Below are positions 38,661 through 46,784 of a stretch of DNA of 64,000 nt, piece after piece. The notes beneath the pieces are model-generated. The model was not told the origin of the DNA and did no database searches. It saw nothing but the letters and a program-made list of their open reading frames with translations. Location of the stretch: contig NZ_JAINUL010000001.1 of assembly GCF_020639365.1 (NCBI RefSeq), forward strand, positions 7,633,632-7,697,631, written 5' to 3'. The position numbers and the translations under genes are program-made. How positions within the stretch are numbered: position 1 is the stretch's first letter; each line of letters starts with the position of its first letter. This DNA comes from Streptomyces flavotricini (GTDB lineage: Bacteria > Actinomycetota > Actinomycetes > Streptomycetales > Streptomycetaceae).

Positions 38661-38761
38661 GCCGACCAGCCTGGCACCCCGCGGCGGCCCCCGCATCCCC
38701 ATCGCACCGTATTTCCGGCAGGGCCGGAAAACGGCCCCGGACGTCGGCGCGCGGGGAGGTC

Positions 38762-39505
38762 TCAGGCGCAGTCGGCCGCGGCCCGCGCGAGCGCCGTGCG
38801 GATCTCCCGCGGCCGCCGCCGGAACTCCTCGGTCGGCAGCGACACCGACAGGGCGTGCACCGCGTCGCCGTCGTGGTCCGGGTCGCGCCGCAGGGCGACG
38901 GCCAGGCAGGTGTACGCGGGATCGGCCTCGCCGATCGAGACGGCGAAGCCCTGCCCGCGGACCCGGGAGAGCTCCGCCTCCAGCAGCTCGGCACTGGTGA
39001 TGGTGGCCCCGGTCAGGCGGGCCATCCCGTGCTCGGCCAGATACCGCCGGCGCAGCGGCCGGGGGAGCTCGGCGAGCAGCGCCTTGCCGTGCGCGGTGGC
39101 GTGCGCCCGGGTCTCCCGGCCGGGGGTGAACGGATTTCCCGCGTCCGTGACCGGGGCGGTGGTGTCGACGACCGTGATCAGGCCGCCCCGGTAGGCGGTG
39201 TAGTACGCCTCGGCGCCGGTGGTCCGGCGCAGCCGGGTCAGCAGATCGGCCATGCGCGGGGCGGGCTCCAGGTGGCGCAGCAGGCTCCGGTGCAGCCCGG
39301 GGATCCGCGGTCCCAGCACGTACCCCTGCGCGGTGCGGGCGAGGTATCCGCGGGCGGTGAGCGGGGCCAGCAGGTGGTAGGCGGTGGACAGCGAGCACTC
39401 CGTCCGGCGGGCCAGGGCCTTGGCGCCGACCGGTCCGGGCGCGTCGGCGACGGCGTCGAGGATCGCGAGCGCGCGGTCGGCGGACTGAGGGCCGGTGGGG
39501 GGCAT
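38762..39505 (-). CDS. IclR family transcriptional regulator
   Basis: A 247-residue protein starting at ATG 39505 with CGGAG upstream. An N-terminal winged HTH (about 8-70, RALAILDAVADAPGPVGAKA and CSLSTAYHLLAPL) is followed by an IclR effector-binding domain (about 85-245, with GLITVVDTTAPVTDAGN, HATAHGKALLAELPRP and SIGEADPAYTCLAVAL). Most IclR proteins respond to small aromatic or central metabolites and control neighbouring catabolic genes. The gene is followed by the ABM-domain gene and divergent from the hemerythrin-like gene, either of which may be its target. Confidence 0.9.
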   Translation of the reverse strand: MPPTGPQSADRALAILDAVADAPGPVGAKALARRTECSLSTAYHLLAPLTARGYLARTAQGYVLGPRIPGLHRSLLRHLEPAPRMADLLTRLRRTTGAEAYYTAYRGGLITVVDTTAPVTDAGNPFTPGRETRAHATAHGKALLAELPRPLRRRYLAEHGMARLTGATITSAELLEAELSRVRGQGFAVSIGEADPAYTCLAVALRRDPDHDGDAVHALSVSLPTEEFRRRPREIRTALARAAADCA

Positions 39506-39620
39506 GGTGCGGATCTCCGGAGGCGGTGGGTGGGTGTGTCCCCGAGCTTATGCCGCAGTGGACGGGCGGCGTTCATCGGACGTTGACCCGACGCTGACAC
39601 GGGGCGCGCACAGTTTTCCC

Positions 39621-40313
39621 ATGGACAGGGAACACGTCGCCCCCGCGCGGCCGTACGGCCAGGCGGCCGCCGATCTCACACGCGTCCGGGTCGCCCACCG
39701 CGCGATCCTGGCCGACATCGAGCGCCTGGCCGGGCTGCTCGCCGCCCTCGCCGCGGCCGCCGAGCCGGCCGAGCCCGCGCGGGCCGAGGCCATCGCCGGG
39801 TACGTCCACCGCTACAACGACGTCGTACGCGGCCACCACCGCGAGGACGAGATCCTGTGGCCGGTCGTCCTGGACGCCGTTCCCGACGCCGCCGAGGCGA
39901 TGGCCGGCATCGTCCGCTTCATCGCCGATCACGAGGCGCTCGACGCGCTCCGGGCCGACTGCGATGCCGTCGCGGCCCGCTTCGCCGCCGAACCCGACCG
40001 CCACGCGGGACGGTTGGCGGGGCTCCTCGCCGCCCAGCGGGACCTGCTGGCCGCGCACCTCGAAGCAGAGGAGGAGCACGTCCTCCCGGTGATCGCAGGC
40101 CAGGTGCCGGCCGCCGCCTACGCCGCGGCGCAGGCCCGCATCCGCGGGGCCGACCGGTCCGCGGACCCGGCCTGGTCCCGCGCCTGGCTGCTCAGCCACG
40201 CCACCGAGGAGGAGGCCCGCCGCCTGCTGCCCGCGGGCGCCGGGCCCCCGGCCGTCCTGGAGCCGCAGCTGCGGGCGTACGCCGCCGAGGCGTCGGCGGT
40301 GTTCGCGGGCTGA
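39621..40313 (+). CDS. Hemerythrin HHE-domain protein
   Basis: A 230-residue, Ala-rich, all-helical protein from ATG 39621. Histidines and acidic residues suited to a di-iron centre appear in the order expected for HHE domains: VRVAHRAIL (about 29), GHHREDEILWPVV (about 74-79), IADHEALDAL (about 113) and HLEAEEEHVLPVI (about 146-154). Such proteins bind oxygen, NO or iron, or act in stress sensing. There is no recognisable Shine-Dalgarno site, and the ATG may be near the transcript start (leaderless). It ends 9 bases before the convergent LysR gene. Confidence 0.82.
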   Translation: MDREHVAPARPYGQAAADLTRVRVAHRAILADIERLAGLLAALAAAAEPAEPARAEAIAGYVHRYNDVVRGHHREDEILWPVVLDAVPDAAEAMAGIVRFIADHEALDALRADCDAVAARFAAEPDRHAGRLAGLLAAQRDLLAAHLEAEEEHVLPVIAGQVPAAAYAAAQARIRGADRSADPAWSRAWLLSHATEEEARRLLPAGAGPPAVLEPQLRAYAAEASAVFAG

Positions 40314-40322
40314 CCGGCCGGG

Positions 40323-41210
40323 TCAGGACTGCGCCCACCGCCGGGCCAGCGAGGTGAAGGCTCGGGCGGCGGCGCTCTCGTACGCGCTCTCGCGGCGCAG
40401 CAGGACCACGGTCCGCGCGGGGAGGGCGGGGTCGAGCGGGACGGGGTGCAGTGGGGTGCCGTCGCGGGTGAGGGCGTCGGGGAGCACGGTGGCCAGCCCG
40501 GTGCGCCGGACGATCTCGGTGAGGGCGCTGATGGAGTTGGCCTCGACGGCGATCCGCGGTTCGACGCGGTGCCGGCGGAAGTACGCGTCGATGTGGGCCC
40601 GCGTGGCGAAGTCGCCGCTGAGCAACGCGAGCGGGTGGTCGCGGAGTTCGGCTACGGGCAGGGGTTCGGTGCGGCCGGCGTGCGCATGGTCGGGGCCCAC
40701 GACCAGGCCGAGGGTCTCGGTGAACAGGTCGGTGGGGCCGATGCCGGGCAGGTGCGGGCCCGCGAAGGCGATGCCGAGGTCGACGGCGTCGTCCAGCAGC
40801 GCCGACTCCAGCTGATGCTGCGTCATTTCCTTGACGTTCAGGCTGATTCCGGGGTGGAGGGCGTGCATCCGGGCGGCGAGCGGACCCAGCAGGTACGTGG
40901 TGAAGGTCGGGGTCATCGCGAGGCGCAGGCTGCCGCGCGACAGGTCCGCCACGTCCAGTACGGCCCGCTCGGCGGCGGCCAGGTCCTGGATCGCGCTGCG
41001 CGCGTACGGGACGAAGGTCGCGCCCGCGTCGGTCAGGCGCACGGCGCGCCCCGTGCGGTCCAGGAGTTGAACGCCGACGGTCCGCTCCAGCTGCTTGATC
41101 TGCTGCGAGAGCGTGGGCTGCGAGATGTGCAGCTCCTCGGCGGCGCGGGTGAAGCTGCCGTGTTCGGCCACGGCCAGCAGATAGCGCAGATGGCGCAGTT
41201 CCAGGGGCAT
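40323..41210 (-). CDS. cynR: LysR-type regulator, CynR-like
   Basis: The start is ATG 41210, 295 residues; an upstream in-frame ATG at 41279 would extend into the regulatory region and is rejected. The N-terminal winged HTH (LRHLRYLLAVAEHGSFTRAA, ISQPTLSQQIKQLE) is typical of LysR proteins. The C-terminal two-lobed periplasmic-binding-like domain begins near 90. It is divergent from genes for carbonic anhydrase and cyanase, exactly the cynR-cynT-cynS context known from Escherichia coli. It probably activates them in response to cyanate. A TATACT hexamer (41217-41222, minus strand) sits only 6 bases before the ATG. Confidence 0.85.
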   Translation of the reverse strand: MPLELRHLRYLLAVAEHGSFTRAAEELHISQPTLSQQIKQLERTVGVQLLDRTGRAVRLTDAGATFVPYARSAIQDLAAAERAVLDVADLSRGSLRLAMTPTFTTYLLGPLAARMHALHPGISLNVKEMTQHQLESALLDDAVDLGIAFAGPHLPGIGPTDLFTETLGLVVGPDHAHAGRTEPLPVAELRDHPLALLSGDFATRAHIDAYFRRHRVEPRIAVEANSISALTEIVRRTGLATVLPDALTRDGTPLHPVPLDPALPARTVVLLRRESAYESAAARAFTSLARRWAQS

Positions 41211-41333
41211 GAATCGAGTATAGATCGCAGCAATAGCAATCATGCTCAACATGTCTTGGACACTATAGATGCAGCTCATGCATGGTGGATCTCGTCAGGC
41301 CGACCCAGGCCGGCCCCACCGAAGGGAGTGACC
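41211..41333. promoter_or_regulatory. Divergent cyn control region
   Basis: The 123-base region between the regulator and the carbonic anhydrase gene is AT-rich for this genome. It contains a -10-like TATACT for the regulator (41217-41222, minus strand). It is where a LysR-type T-N11-A site should lie. I cannot single out one convincing operator. Its placement is known from other cyn loci. Confidence 0.5.
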
Positions 41334-41927
41334 GTGCAAGACCTCACCGAGGGCCTCGCGCACTTTCAGCAGGACGTCTTCCCGGCGAAGGCGGCGCTCT
41401 TCGCCCGTCTGGCGACCACCCACCGGCCGCAGACGCTCTTCATCGGCTGCTCCGACGCCCGCGTCGTCCCCGAGCTGATCACCCAGCGGGAGCCGGGCGA
41501 GCTCTTCGTGATCCGGACCGCCGGCAACCTCGTACCGGCCCACGAGGCCCTCGCGGAAGACGCCGGCGTCGCCGCCAGCATCGAGTACGCGGTCGCCGTC
41601 CTCGGTGTCGGCGACATCGTGGTCTGCGGGCACTCCGCCTGCGGCGCCATGACCGCACTCGCCGCCCGCCAGGACCTCGCGGAGCTGCCCGCCGTCGCCC
41701 GCTGGCTGCGCCACGCGGCCCCGGCCGCCGCGTCGCGGCACGAGCCGGCGGCCCTGATCCGCGGCAACGTCGCCGCGCAACTGGCGAACCTGGCCACACA
41801 CCCCGCGGTGGCCCGCGCCCTGGCCGCCGGGACCGTCACCCTGCACGGCTGGGTCTACGACATTCCCACCGGCACGGTCGAGCGGATCGACCCGACCACC
41901 GGCCGGTCCGCCGTCCTCGCGGCCTGA
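41334..41927 (+). CDS. cynT: Beta-class carbonic anhydrase of the cyanate operon
   Basis: A 197-residue enzyme from GTG 41334 with GGGAG 5 bases upstream. Beta-class zinc ligands are present: Cys39 and Asp41-Arg43 in FIGCSDAR, His100 and Cys103 in CGHSACGAM. It interconverts CO2 and bicarbonate. In cyanate metabolism it replenishes bicarbonate, which cyanase consumes. The gene lies 50 bases upstream of cyanase on the same strand, and a divergent LysR gene precedes it. Dimer/tetramer assembly is expected for the family. Confidence 0.93.
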   Translation: MQDLTEGLAHFQQDVFPAKAALFARLATTHRPQTLFIGCSDARVVPELITQREPGELFVIRTAGNLVPAHEALAEDAGVAASIEYAVAVLGVGDIVVCGHSACGAMTALAARQDLAELPAVARWLRHAAPAAASRHEPAALIRGNVAAQLANLATHPAVARALAAGTVTLHGWVYDIPTGTVERIDPTTGRSAVLAA

Positions 41928-41977
41928 AGCCCGCACCCAAGGCTGTGCACCACCCCACTTCGAAAGAGGAACTTCCC

Positions 41978-42448
41978 GTGATCCACGCCCAGTTCGACCC
42001 CTCCGCCCGCCAGGCCCTGGCCGTCGCCGCCGTCGACGCCAAGATCCGCAAGGACCTCTCCTGGCAGCAGATCGCCGACGCGGCCGGCCTGTCCGTCGCC
42101 TTCGTCACCGCGGCGGTGCTCGGCCAGCACCCGCTGCCGGCCGCCTCCGCCGAGGCCGTCGCCGCGCTCCTCGGCCTCGACGCCGACGCCGCACGTCTCC
42201 TGCAGACCATCCCGACCCGCGGCTCGATCCCCGGCGGCATCCCGACCGACCCGACGATCTACCGCTTCCACGAGATGCTCCAGGTGTACGGCACCACCCT
42301 CAAGGCCCTGGTCCACGAGCAGTTGGGTGACGGCATCATCAGCGCGATCAATTTCAAGCTCGACGTCAAGAAGGTCGCCGACCCGGATGGCGGGGAGCGC
42401 GCCGTCATCACCCTCGACGGCAAGTACCTCCCGACCAAACCCTTCTAG
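41978..42448 (+). CDS. cynS: Cyanate hydratase (cyanase)
   Basis: A 156-residue protein from GTG 41978 with AAGAGG upstream, the same length as the Escherichia coli enzyme. The N-terminal POU-like helical domain is followed by the catalytic domain. The three catalytic residues fall at their reference numbers: Arg96 and Glu99 in IYRFHEM, and Ser122 in [10 protein letters not shown]. The enzyme converts cyanate plus bicarbonate to ammonia and CO2, giving detoxification and a nitrogen source. It works with the preceding carbonic anhydrase. It acts as a decamer (family knowledge). Confidence 0.97.
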   Translation: MIHAQFDPSARQALAVAAVDAKIRKDLSWQQIADAAGLSVAFVTAAVLGQHPLPAASAEAVAALLGLDADAARLLQTIPTRGSIPGGIPTDPTIYRFHEMLQVYGTTLKALVHEQLGDGIISAINFKLDVKKVADPDGGERAVITLDGKYLPTKPF

Positions 42449-42484
42449 GGGCCTGGCCTTTCCGGGGGCCAAGTCTTCAGGGAG

Positions 42485-42532
42485 GAACGCCGATAGGTCC
42501 TGGAGGGCTCCCTGCGGGGCCTATCGGCGTTC
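42485..42532. terminator. Bidirectional hairpin between cyanase and TetR genes
   Basis: Thirteen-base arms (42485-42497 and 42520-42532) pair perfectly with a 22-base loop. The right arm includes the stop codon of the TetR gene (minus strand), so both convergent units may end here. Confidence 0.75.
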
Positions 42533-43144
42533 TTCCCGCACCGCAGTTCCCCGGTCCAGAACTGCAGTGACCGCCGCCACGAGCCTCGCGCCCGCACGGT
42601 CGACGCTGCCGTTCTGCGCACTGATCTGGGCGCCTTCCAGGAGGAAGGTGATCTCCGCGGAGACGTCGTCGGGCGCGTGCGCACCCGCCCGCTCGCACAT
42701 GGCCGTGAGGCGGCGCCGCTGATCGGCCTTGTGGGTCTCGATCAGCAGGCGGGCCGGATGGCCGGGATCGCCCAGCCCGGCGATGGAGTTCACGAACGGG
42801 CAGCCCCGCCGGACGATGTCCGGCAGCCCGTCGGCGACGAAACGTGCCACGCCGAGTACCTGGGCCCGGCCGTCGTCCGCATGCTCGCCTTCCAGCCGGT
42901 CGAAGGCGGTCGAGTACCCCGCCGCGACGATCCTGAGCCACTCCTCGATGAGCGCGTCCTTGGTGGCGAAGTGACGGTAGAGCGCCATCTTCGTGGTCTT
43001 CGCCCGCTCGGCGATGGCCTGGACTCCGACGGCCCTGACGCCCTCACGCAGGAACAGTTCCTCGGCCGCGTCGAGGATGCGCTCGCGCGGCGGGAGGCGG
43101 GGGACCCTCGAGTCCCGCCCCGGCCTCGGGGTGCTGCTCGTCAT
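42521..43144 (-). CDS. TetR/AcrR family repressor
   Basis: I choose ATG 43144 (GAGG 7 bases upstream), 207 residues; an ATG at 43189 is possible but has no good site. The N-terminal HTH (ERILDAAEELFLREGVRAVG, VQAIAERAKTTKMALYRHFATKDALI) is typical, and the C-terminal ligand domain is helical. TetR proteins bind a palindrome in the divergent spacer and are released by a small ligand. A perfect 16-bp palindrome (43215-43230) is present there. The divergent partner is an amidase, its most likely target together with itself. Confidence 0.9.
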   Translation of the reverse strand: MTSSTPRPGRDSRVPRLPPRERILDAAEELFLREGVRAVGVQAIAERAKTTKMALYRHFATKDALIEEWLRIVAAGYSTAFDRLEGEHADDGRAQVLGVARFVADGLPDIVRRGCPFVNSIAGLGDPGHPARLLIETHKADQRRRLTAMCERAGAHAPDDVSAEITFLLEGAQISAQNGSVDRAGARLVAAVTAVLDRGTAVREERR

Positions 43145-43214
43145 GGTGTGCCTCGCTTCGGTCGCGCCGGCCGGCGTCTCTCGGGCCATGTTACGTTACC
43201 GACCACCCCCAAGT

Positions 43215-43230
43215 GATACCGATCGGTATC
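43215..43230. promoter_or_regulatory. TetR operator candidate (16-bp perfect palindrome)
   Basis: GATACCGATCGGTATC reads the same on both strands. It lies 70 bases from the TetR start and 35 bases from the amidase start, so a bound repressor could block both divergent promoters. Confidence 0.75.
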
Positions 43231-43264
43231 GCACGGGACCGATCGGATGCAGAGGTGGAATTCC

Positions 43265-44710
43265 GTGGAGCTGCACGAATACACGCGGTACGACGCGGTG
43301 GGACTGGCCGGGCTCGTGGCCCGGGGGGAGGTGACCCGGGCGGAGCTCACGGACGCGGCCCGGGCCGCGATCGCGGCCGTGAATCCGCGGATCAACGCCG
43401 TCGTGGAGAGCTGGCCCGCCGAGGACGCCCCGGCCCCGGGTGGTACCCCGCTCGCCGGCGTGCCGTTCCTCATCAAGGACGTGGCCGTGTCCATGAAGGG
43501 CAAGCGCGTCGAGTTGGGCAGCCGCCTCGCCGCCGGCAACGTGGCGGGGGAGGACTCCTTCCTGATGCGGAGGTTCCGCCGGGCCGGCCTGGTGACGCTG
43601 GGCCGCACGGGCACGCCCGAATTCGCCTTCAGCACGACAACGGAGCCGGTCCTGTACGGAGCCGCCCGCAACCCCTGGGACCTCACCCGGACACCGGGCG
43701 GCTCCAGCGGCGGGTCGGCCGCGGCCGTCGCCGCCGGCGTGACTCCCCTCGCGCACGCCACCGATGCCGCGGGCTCGATCCGGGTACCGGCCGCCAGCAC
43801 CGGGCTGTTCGGGCTCAAGCCCACCCGGGGCCGGGTCTCCCTGGGGCCGGAGGCCGACGAGGTCTTCAACGGCCTCGCGGTGCACGGCGGACTCAGCCGG
43901 ACCGTGCGGGACAGCGCCGCCCTGCTCGATCTGATTCAGGGACCGGAGACCGGCGACCCCTACTTCGCGGAGCGGCCGCGCCGCCCCTACCTCGAAGAGG
44001 TCACCAGGGAACCCGGCCGCCTGCGCGTCGGCCTGGTGACCGCCCCCGGGAGCGGACGTGCCGTGGAGCCGGCCGTGACCGCGGCCACCCTGGCCGCCGC
44101 CCGGCTGCTGGAATCACTCGGCCACCGGGTCGACGTCACCACCGTGGACCTCGGCGTGAGCTGGGAGGAGTTCGTCCTCGCGAACGCCCGCCTGTGGTGC
44201 GCGAACCTGGTGCAGTGGATCGACGGCTTCGCCGAGGCGTTCGGCCGGCCCGTGGACGACTCCACCGTCGAGCCCGAGATGCTCGCGAGCTACGCGTGGG
44301 GACTCAAGGTGAGCGGCGCGGAGTTCGTGCGCGCCCTCGACGTGCGCAACCGGGTCGCCCGCTCGATCGGGGCCCACTTCGAGGCCCGGGACCTGCTGCT
44401 GACGCCCACGCTCCCCGAACTGCCCGTGGCCCTGAACACCTACGGACAGGGGGCGGAGAACGCCGACGGGCTGGGCTGGGTGGAGCACCTGTTCCACCGC
44501 TCGCCGTTCACCGCCGCCTTCAACGTCGCCGGCACGCCCGCCATGTCGGTGCCGCTCGGATCCGACCCGGCCACCGGCCTGCCGATCGGTGTCCAGTTCG
44601 CCGCGGGCTACGGACGCGAGGACCTGCTCTTCCGGCTCGCCGCGCAACTGGAGGAGGCCGACCCCTGGGCGGAGCGCAAGCCCGCCGTGTGGGCCGGCGA
44701 CACCCGCTAG
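43265..44710 (+). CDS. Amidase (amidase signature family)
   Basis: I start at GTG 43265 (AGAGGTGG 6 bases upstream), 481 residues; ATG 43247 adds six. The amidase signature Ser-cisSer-Lys triad is visible: Lys71 in LIKDVAV, Ser148 in GGSSGGS, and the nucleophile Ser171 in AAGSIRVPA. Family members hydrolyse amide bonds of diverse small substrates, and some belong to GatA. This free-standing form, controlled by a TetR gene, is more likely a substrate-induced catabolic or detoxifying amidase. The substrate is unknown. It converges with the next gene, overlapping it by 4 bases. Confidence 0.92.
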   Translation: MELHEYTRYDAVGLAGLVARGEVTRAELTDAARAAIAAVNPRINAVVESWPAEDAPAPGGTPLAGVPFLIKDVAVSMKGKRVELGSRLAAGNVAGEDSFLMRRFRRAGLVTLGRTGTPEFAFSTTTEPVLYGAARNPWDLTRTPGGSSGGSAAAVAAGVTPLAHATDAAGSIRVPAASTGLFGLKPTRGRVSLGPEADEVFNGLAVHGGLSRTVRDSAALLDLIQGPETGDPYFAERPRRPYLEEVTREPGRLRVGLVTAPGSGRAVEPAVTAATLAAARLLESLGHRVDVTTVDLGVSWEEFVLANARLWCANLVQWIDGFAEAFGRPVDDSTVEPEMLASYAWGLKVSGAEFVRALDVRNRVARSIGAHFEARDLLLTPTLPELPVALNTYGQGAENADGLGWVEHLFHRSPFTAAFNVAGTPAMSVPLGSDPATGLPIGVQFAAGYGREDLLFRLAAQLEEADPWAERKPAVWAGDTR

Positions 44711-45708
44711 CGGGTGTCCGCGCCGAGCAGCGTCTCGGCGACCGCGGTGCGGGCGTACAGGACCGAGCGGCCCGCACGGTGCGCGCTGACCAAGCCCGCG
44801 TCGCGCAGCGCCGTCAGGTTCTGGGACACCCCGGCCGCCGACAGCCCCGTACGCCGGGCCAGTTCGGTGGTGGAGGCCGGGGCATCCAGCTCCGTCAGCA
44901 GCAGGGTCCGCGAACGGCCCAGCACCGCGGCGACGGCCTCCGCCTTCGCGGTCGGCGGCCGGGAGGCCCACAGCGATCCCACCCCGCGCGCCGGGTACGC
45001 GATCTGCGGCGGATCCGGCGGGGTCATCCGGGTCAGCAGGCCCGGCCCGAGGAAGGCCGAGGGCACCAGCAGCAGCCCCCGGCCGGCCATCTCCCGGGTC
45101 AGCGGCCGGGTACGGCGCACCAGACTCAGCACGTCCTCGTCCCAACGCACCGCGCTGTGGAGTTCGTTGATGACCTGGCCCGCCCCCTGCTCGGCCGCCT
45201 GCCGGGCCCGGTGGAAGACGTCGGCCTCCAGCACCGTGCGGATCCGCGCCCAGTACGGGGCGAGCGCCAGCTTCCAGTACGCCTCGATCTCCTGCGCCAG
45301 CCGCGGCAGTCGGGCCGCCGGGTCCGCGTACAGGGCCCGGGCGCGGGGGCCGAGCGAGTCCTGGTGGTAGCGGAGGTGGTCGAGGTTGCGGCGCACCGTT
45401 TCGGGGGGCGCCGCCACCAGCTCGGCCAGCTCCGTCGCCAGTACGGGGGCCGGTCCGGCGGGCGCGGGGTTCAGGAAATGCGGCACGTACTTCGATGACG
45501 GGATCAGCTCGCAGAGCCAGCCCCGGTCCAGCCCGGCAGCCGCCAGCCTGGGCCGCACCTGCGCGGCCCACGGCCGGTACACGGGCGACACGGCGCCGTC
45601 GTTCAGCAGCCGCCGGAAACTGGTCACCACCTCCCAGAGCGGCGAGACGGCGAACCGCATCTGCGCCAGATCACCCGCCGAGAACGCCAACTCCGCCAGC
45701 AGGACCAC
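44707..45708 (-). CDS. ArsR-type regulator with DUF5937 domain
   Basis: A 333-residue protein starting at GTG 45708. Residues about 1-245 match the DUF5937 helical domain typical of actinobacterial ArsR relatives: AELAFSAGDLAQMRFAVSPLWEVV at the start, then ALYADPAARLPRLAQEIEAYW and LAPYWARIRTVLEADV. Residues about 250-330 form a winged HTH (RTLLLTELDAPASTTELARR, AAGVSQNLTALRDAGLVSA). It is likely a repressor with autoregulation. A 7-bp inverted repeat, GATTCAG-N6-CTGAATC, lies just upstream of its start. It is divergent from an aldo/keto reductase gene, the probable target. Confidence 0.87.
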   Translation of the reverse strand: MVLLAELAFSAGDLAQMRFAVSPLWEVVTSFRRLLNDGAVSPVYRPWAAQVRPRLAAAGLDRGWLCELIPSSKYVPHFLNPAPAGPAPVLATELAELVAAPPETVRRNLDHLRYHQDSLGPRARALYADPAARLPRLAQEIEAYWKLALAPYWARIRTVLEADVFHRARQAAEQGAGQVINELHSAVRWDEDVLSLVRRTRPLTREMAGRGLLLVPSAFLGPGLLTRMTPPDPPQIAYPARGVGSLWASRPPTAKAEAVAAVLGRSRTLLLTELDAPASTTELARRTGLSAAGVSQNLTALRDAGLVSAHRAGRSVLYARTAVAETLLGADTR

Positions 45709-45734
45709 CCCTTGGACTCACCCGGACGGACGTG

Positions 45735-45754
45735 GATTCAGCCATGCCTGAATC
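45735..45754. promoter_or_regulatory. Operator candidate between ArsR-type and aldo/keto reductase genes
   Basis: Arms GATTCAG (45735-45741) and CTGAATC (45748-45754) are separated by 6 bases. The repeat lies 27 bases upstream of the regulator start and 38 bases upstream of the chosen reductase start. The size fits ArsR-family operators. Confidence 0.65.
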
Positions 45755-45791
45755 AATGGCCCCGACCCTACCGCGCACAGATCATTCCGGC

Positions 45792-45845
45792 ATGACCTCC
45801 ATGACCTCCATGACCTCCATGACCTCCATGACCTCCATGACCTCC
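45792..45845 (+). repeat. Six perfect ATGACCTCC tandem repeats at the reductase start
   Basis: A 9-bp unit repeats exactly six times, followed by degenerate copies to about 45865. Each unit carries an in-frame ATG, so translation could start at any of them. The repeat adds or removes Met-Thr-Ser without changing frame. Confidence 0.9.
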
Positions 45846-46769
45846 ACGACCTCCATGGCCCCCACGACCTCTCAGGCCGTCACCGCGGCGGCCTCCGGCA
45901 CCTGGCGGCTCGGCGACCTCGAAGTCAACCGCCTCGGCTTCGGCGCGATGCGCCTGACCCAGGACGGCCCGGCGTTCGCCCCCGGCGCCGCCCCCAGCGA
46001 CCGCGGCCGGGCGATCGGCGTGCTGCGCCGCGCCGTCGAGCTCGGCGTGAACCACATCGACACCGCAGCCTTCTACTTCTCCCCGCTGCGCTCCGCGAAC
46101 GAGCTGATCAACGCGGCCCTGGCCCCGTACCCGGACGACCTCGTCATCACCACCAAGGTCGGCCCCGGCCGGGCCCTGTCGGGGGAGTTCCTGCCGCACG
46201 CCACCCCCGAGCAGTTGCGCGGCCAGGTCGAGGAGAACCTGCGCCAGCTCGGCCGCGACCACCTCGACGTGGTGAACCTGCGGATCGTCGGCACCGATTC
46301 GATCGCCGAGCGCTTCGGCGCCCTGGCCGAGCTGCGCCGGGAGGGGCTCATCCGCCACCTCGGCCTGTCCAACGTACGGCCCGGGCACCTCGCCGAGGCC
46401 CAGGCCATCGCGCCGGTGGTCTGCGTACAGAACCTGTACGGGCTCGGCGCCACTCCCGAGCAGGAGGCGTTCCTGCGCACCTGCGGGGAGCAGGGGGTCG
46501 CGTACGTGCCGTTCTACTCGATCGCCGGCACGGGACGCGAAGCGGGCGCGAGCGGCGCCGAGCACCCGCAGGTGCTCGCCGTGGCCCGCGCCCACGGGGT
46601 GGGCGCCGCCGAGATCCGGCTGGCGTGGACCCTGCACCGGGGACCGCACGTCCTGGCCATCCCCGGGACCGGGAACCCGGACCACCTCGCCGCCAACGTG
46701 GCCGCGGGCGCCCTGCGCCTCTCCGCCGAGGACCTCGCCGCCCTGGACTCCGTCAGCGGGACGGACTGA
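45792..46769 (+). CDS. Aldo/keto reductase
   Basis: I start at ATG 45792 (325 residues); ATG 45744 and 45759 are also in frame. The TIM-barrel body has GFGAMRL, HIDTAAFYFSPLRS (catalytic Asp and Tyr), VITTKVGPG (catalytic Lys) and IRHLGLSNVRPGHL. The usual catalytic His (in a QLH segment) is replaced by Arg in DVVNLRIVG, as in a subset of actinobacterial members, so activity may be altered. C-terminal AIPGTGNPDHLAANV binds NADP(H). The first codons are a (Met-Thr-Ser) tandem run. A divergent ArsR-type gene and operator probably regulate it. Confidence 0.87.
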   Translation: MTSMTSMTSMTSMTSMTSTTSMAPTTSQAVTAAASGTWRLGDLEVNRLGFGAMRLTQDGPAFAPGAAPSDRGRAIGVLRRAVELGVNHIDTAAFYFSPLRSANELINAALAPYPDDLVITTKVGPGRALSGEFLPHATPEQLRGQVEENLRQLGRDHLDVVNLRIVGTDSIAERFGALAELRREGLIRHLGLSNVRPGHLAEAQAIAPVVCVQNLYGLGATPEQEAFLRTCGEQGVAYVPFYSIAGTGREAGASGAEHPQVLAVARAHGVGAAEIRLAWTLHRGPHVLAIPGTGNPDHLAANVAAGALRLSAEDLAALDSVSGTD

Positions 46770-46784
46770 GGGCCGGGCGCAGGG

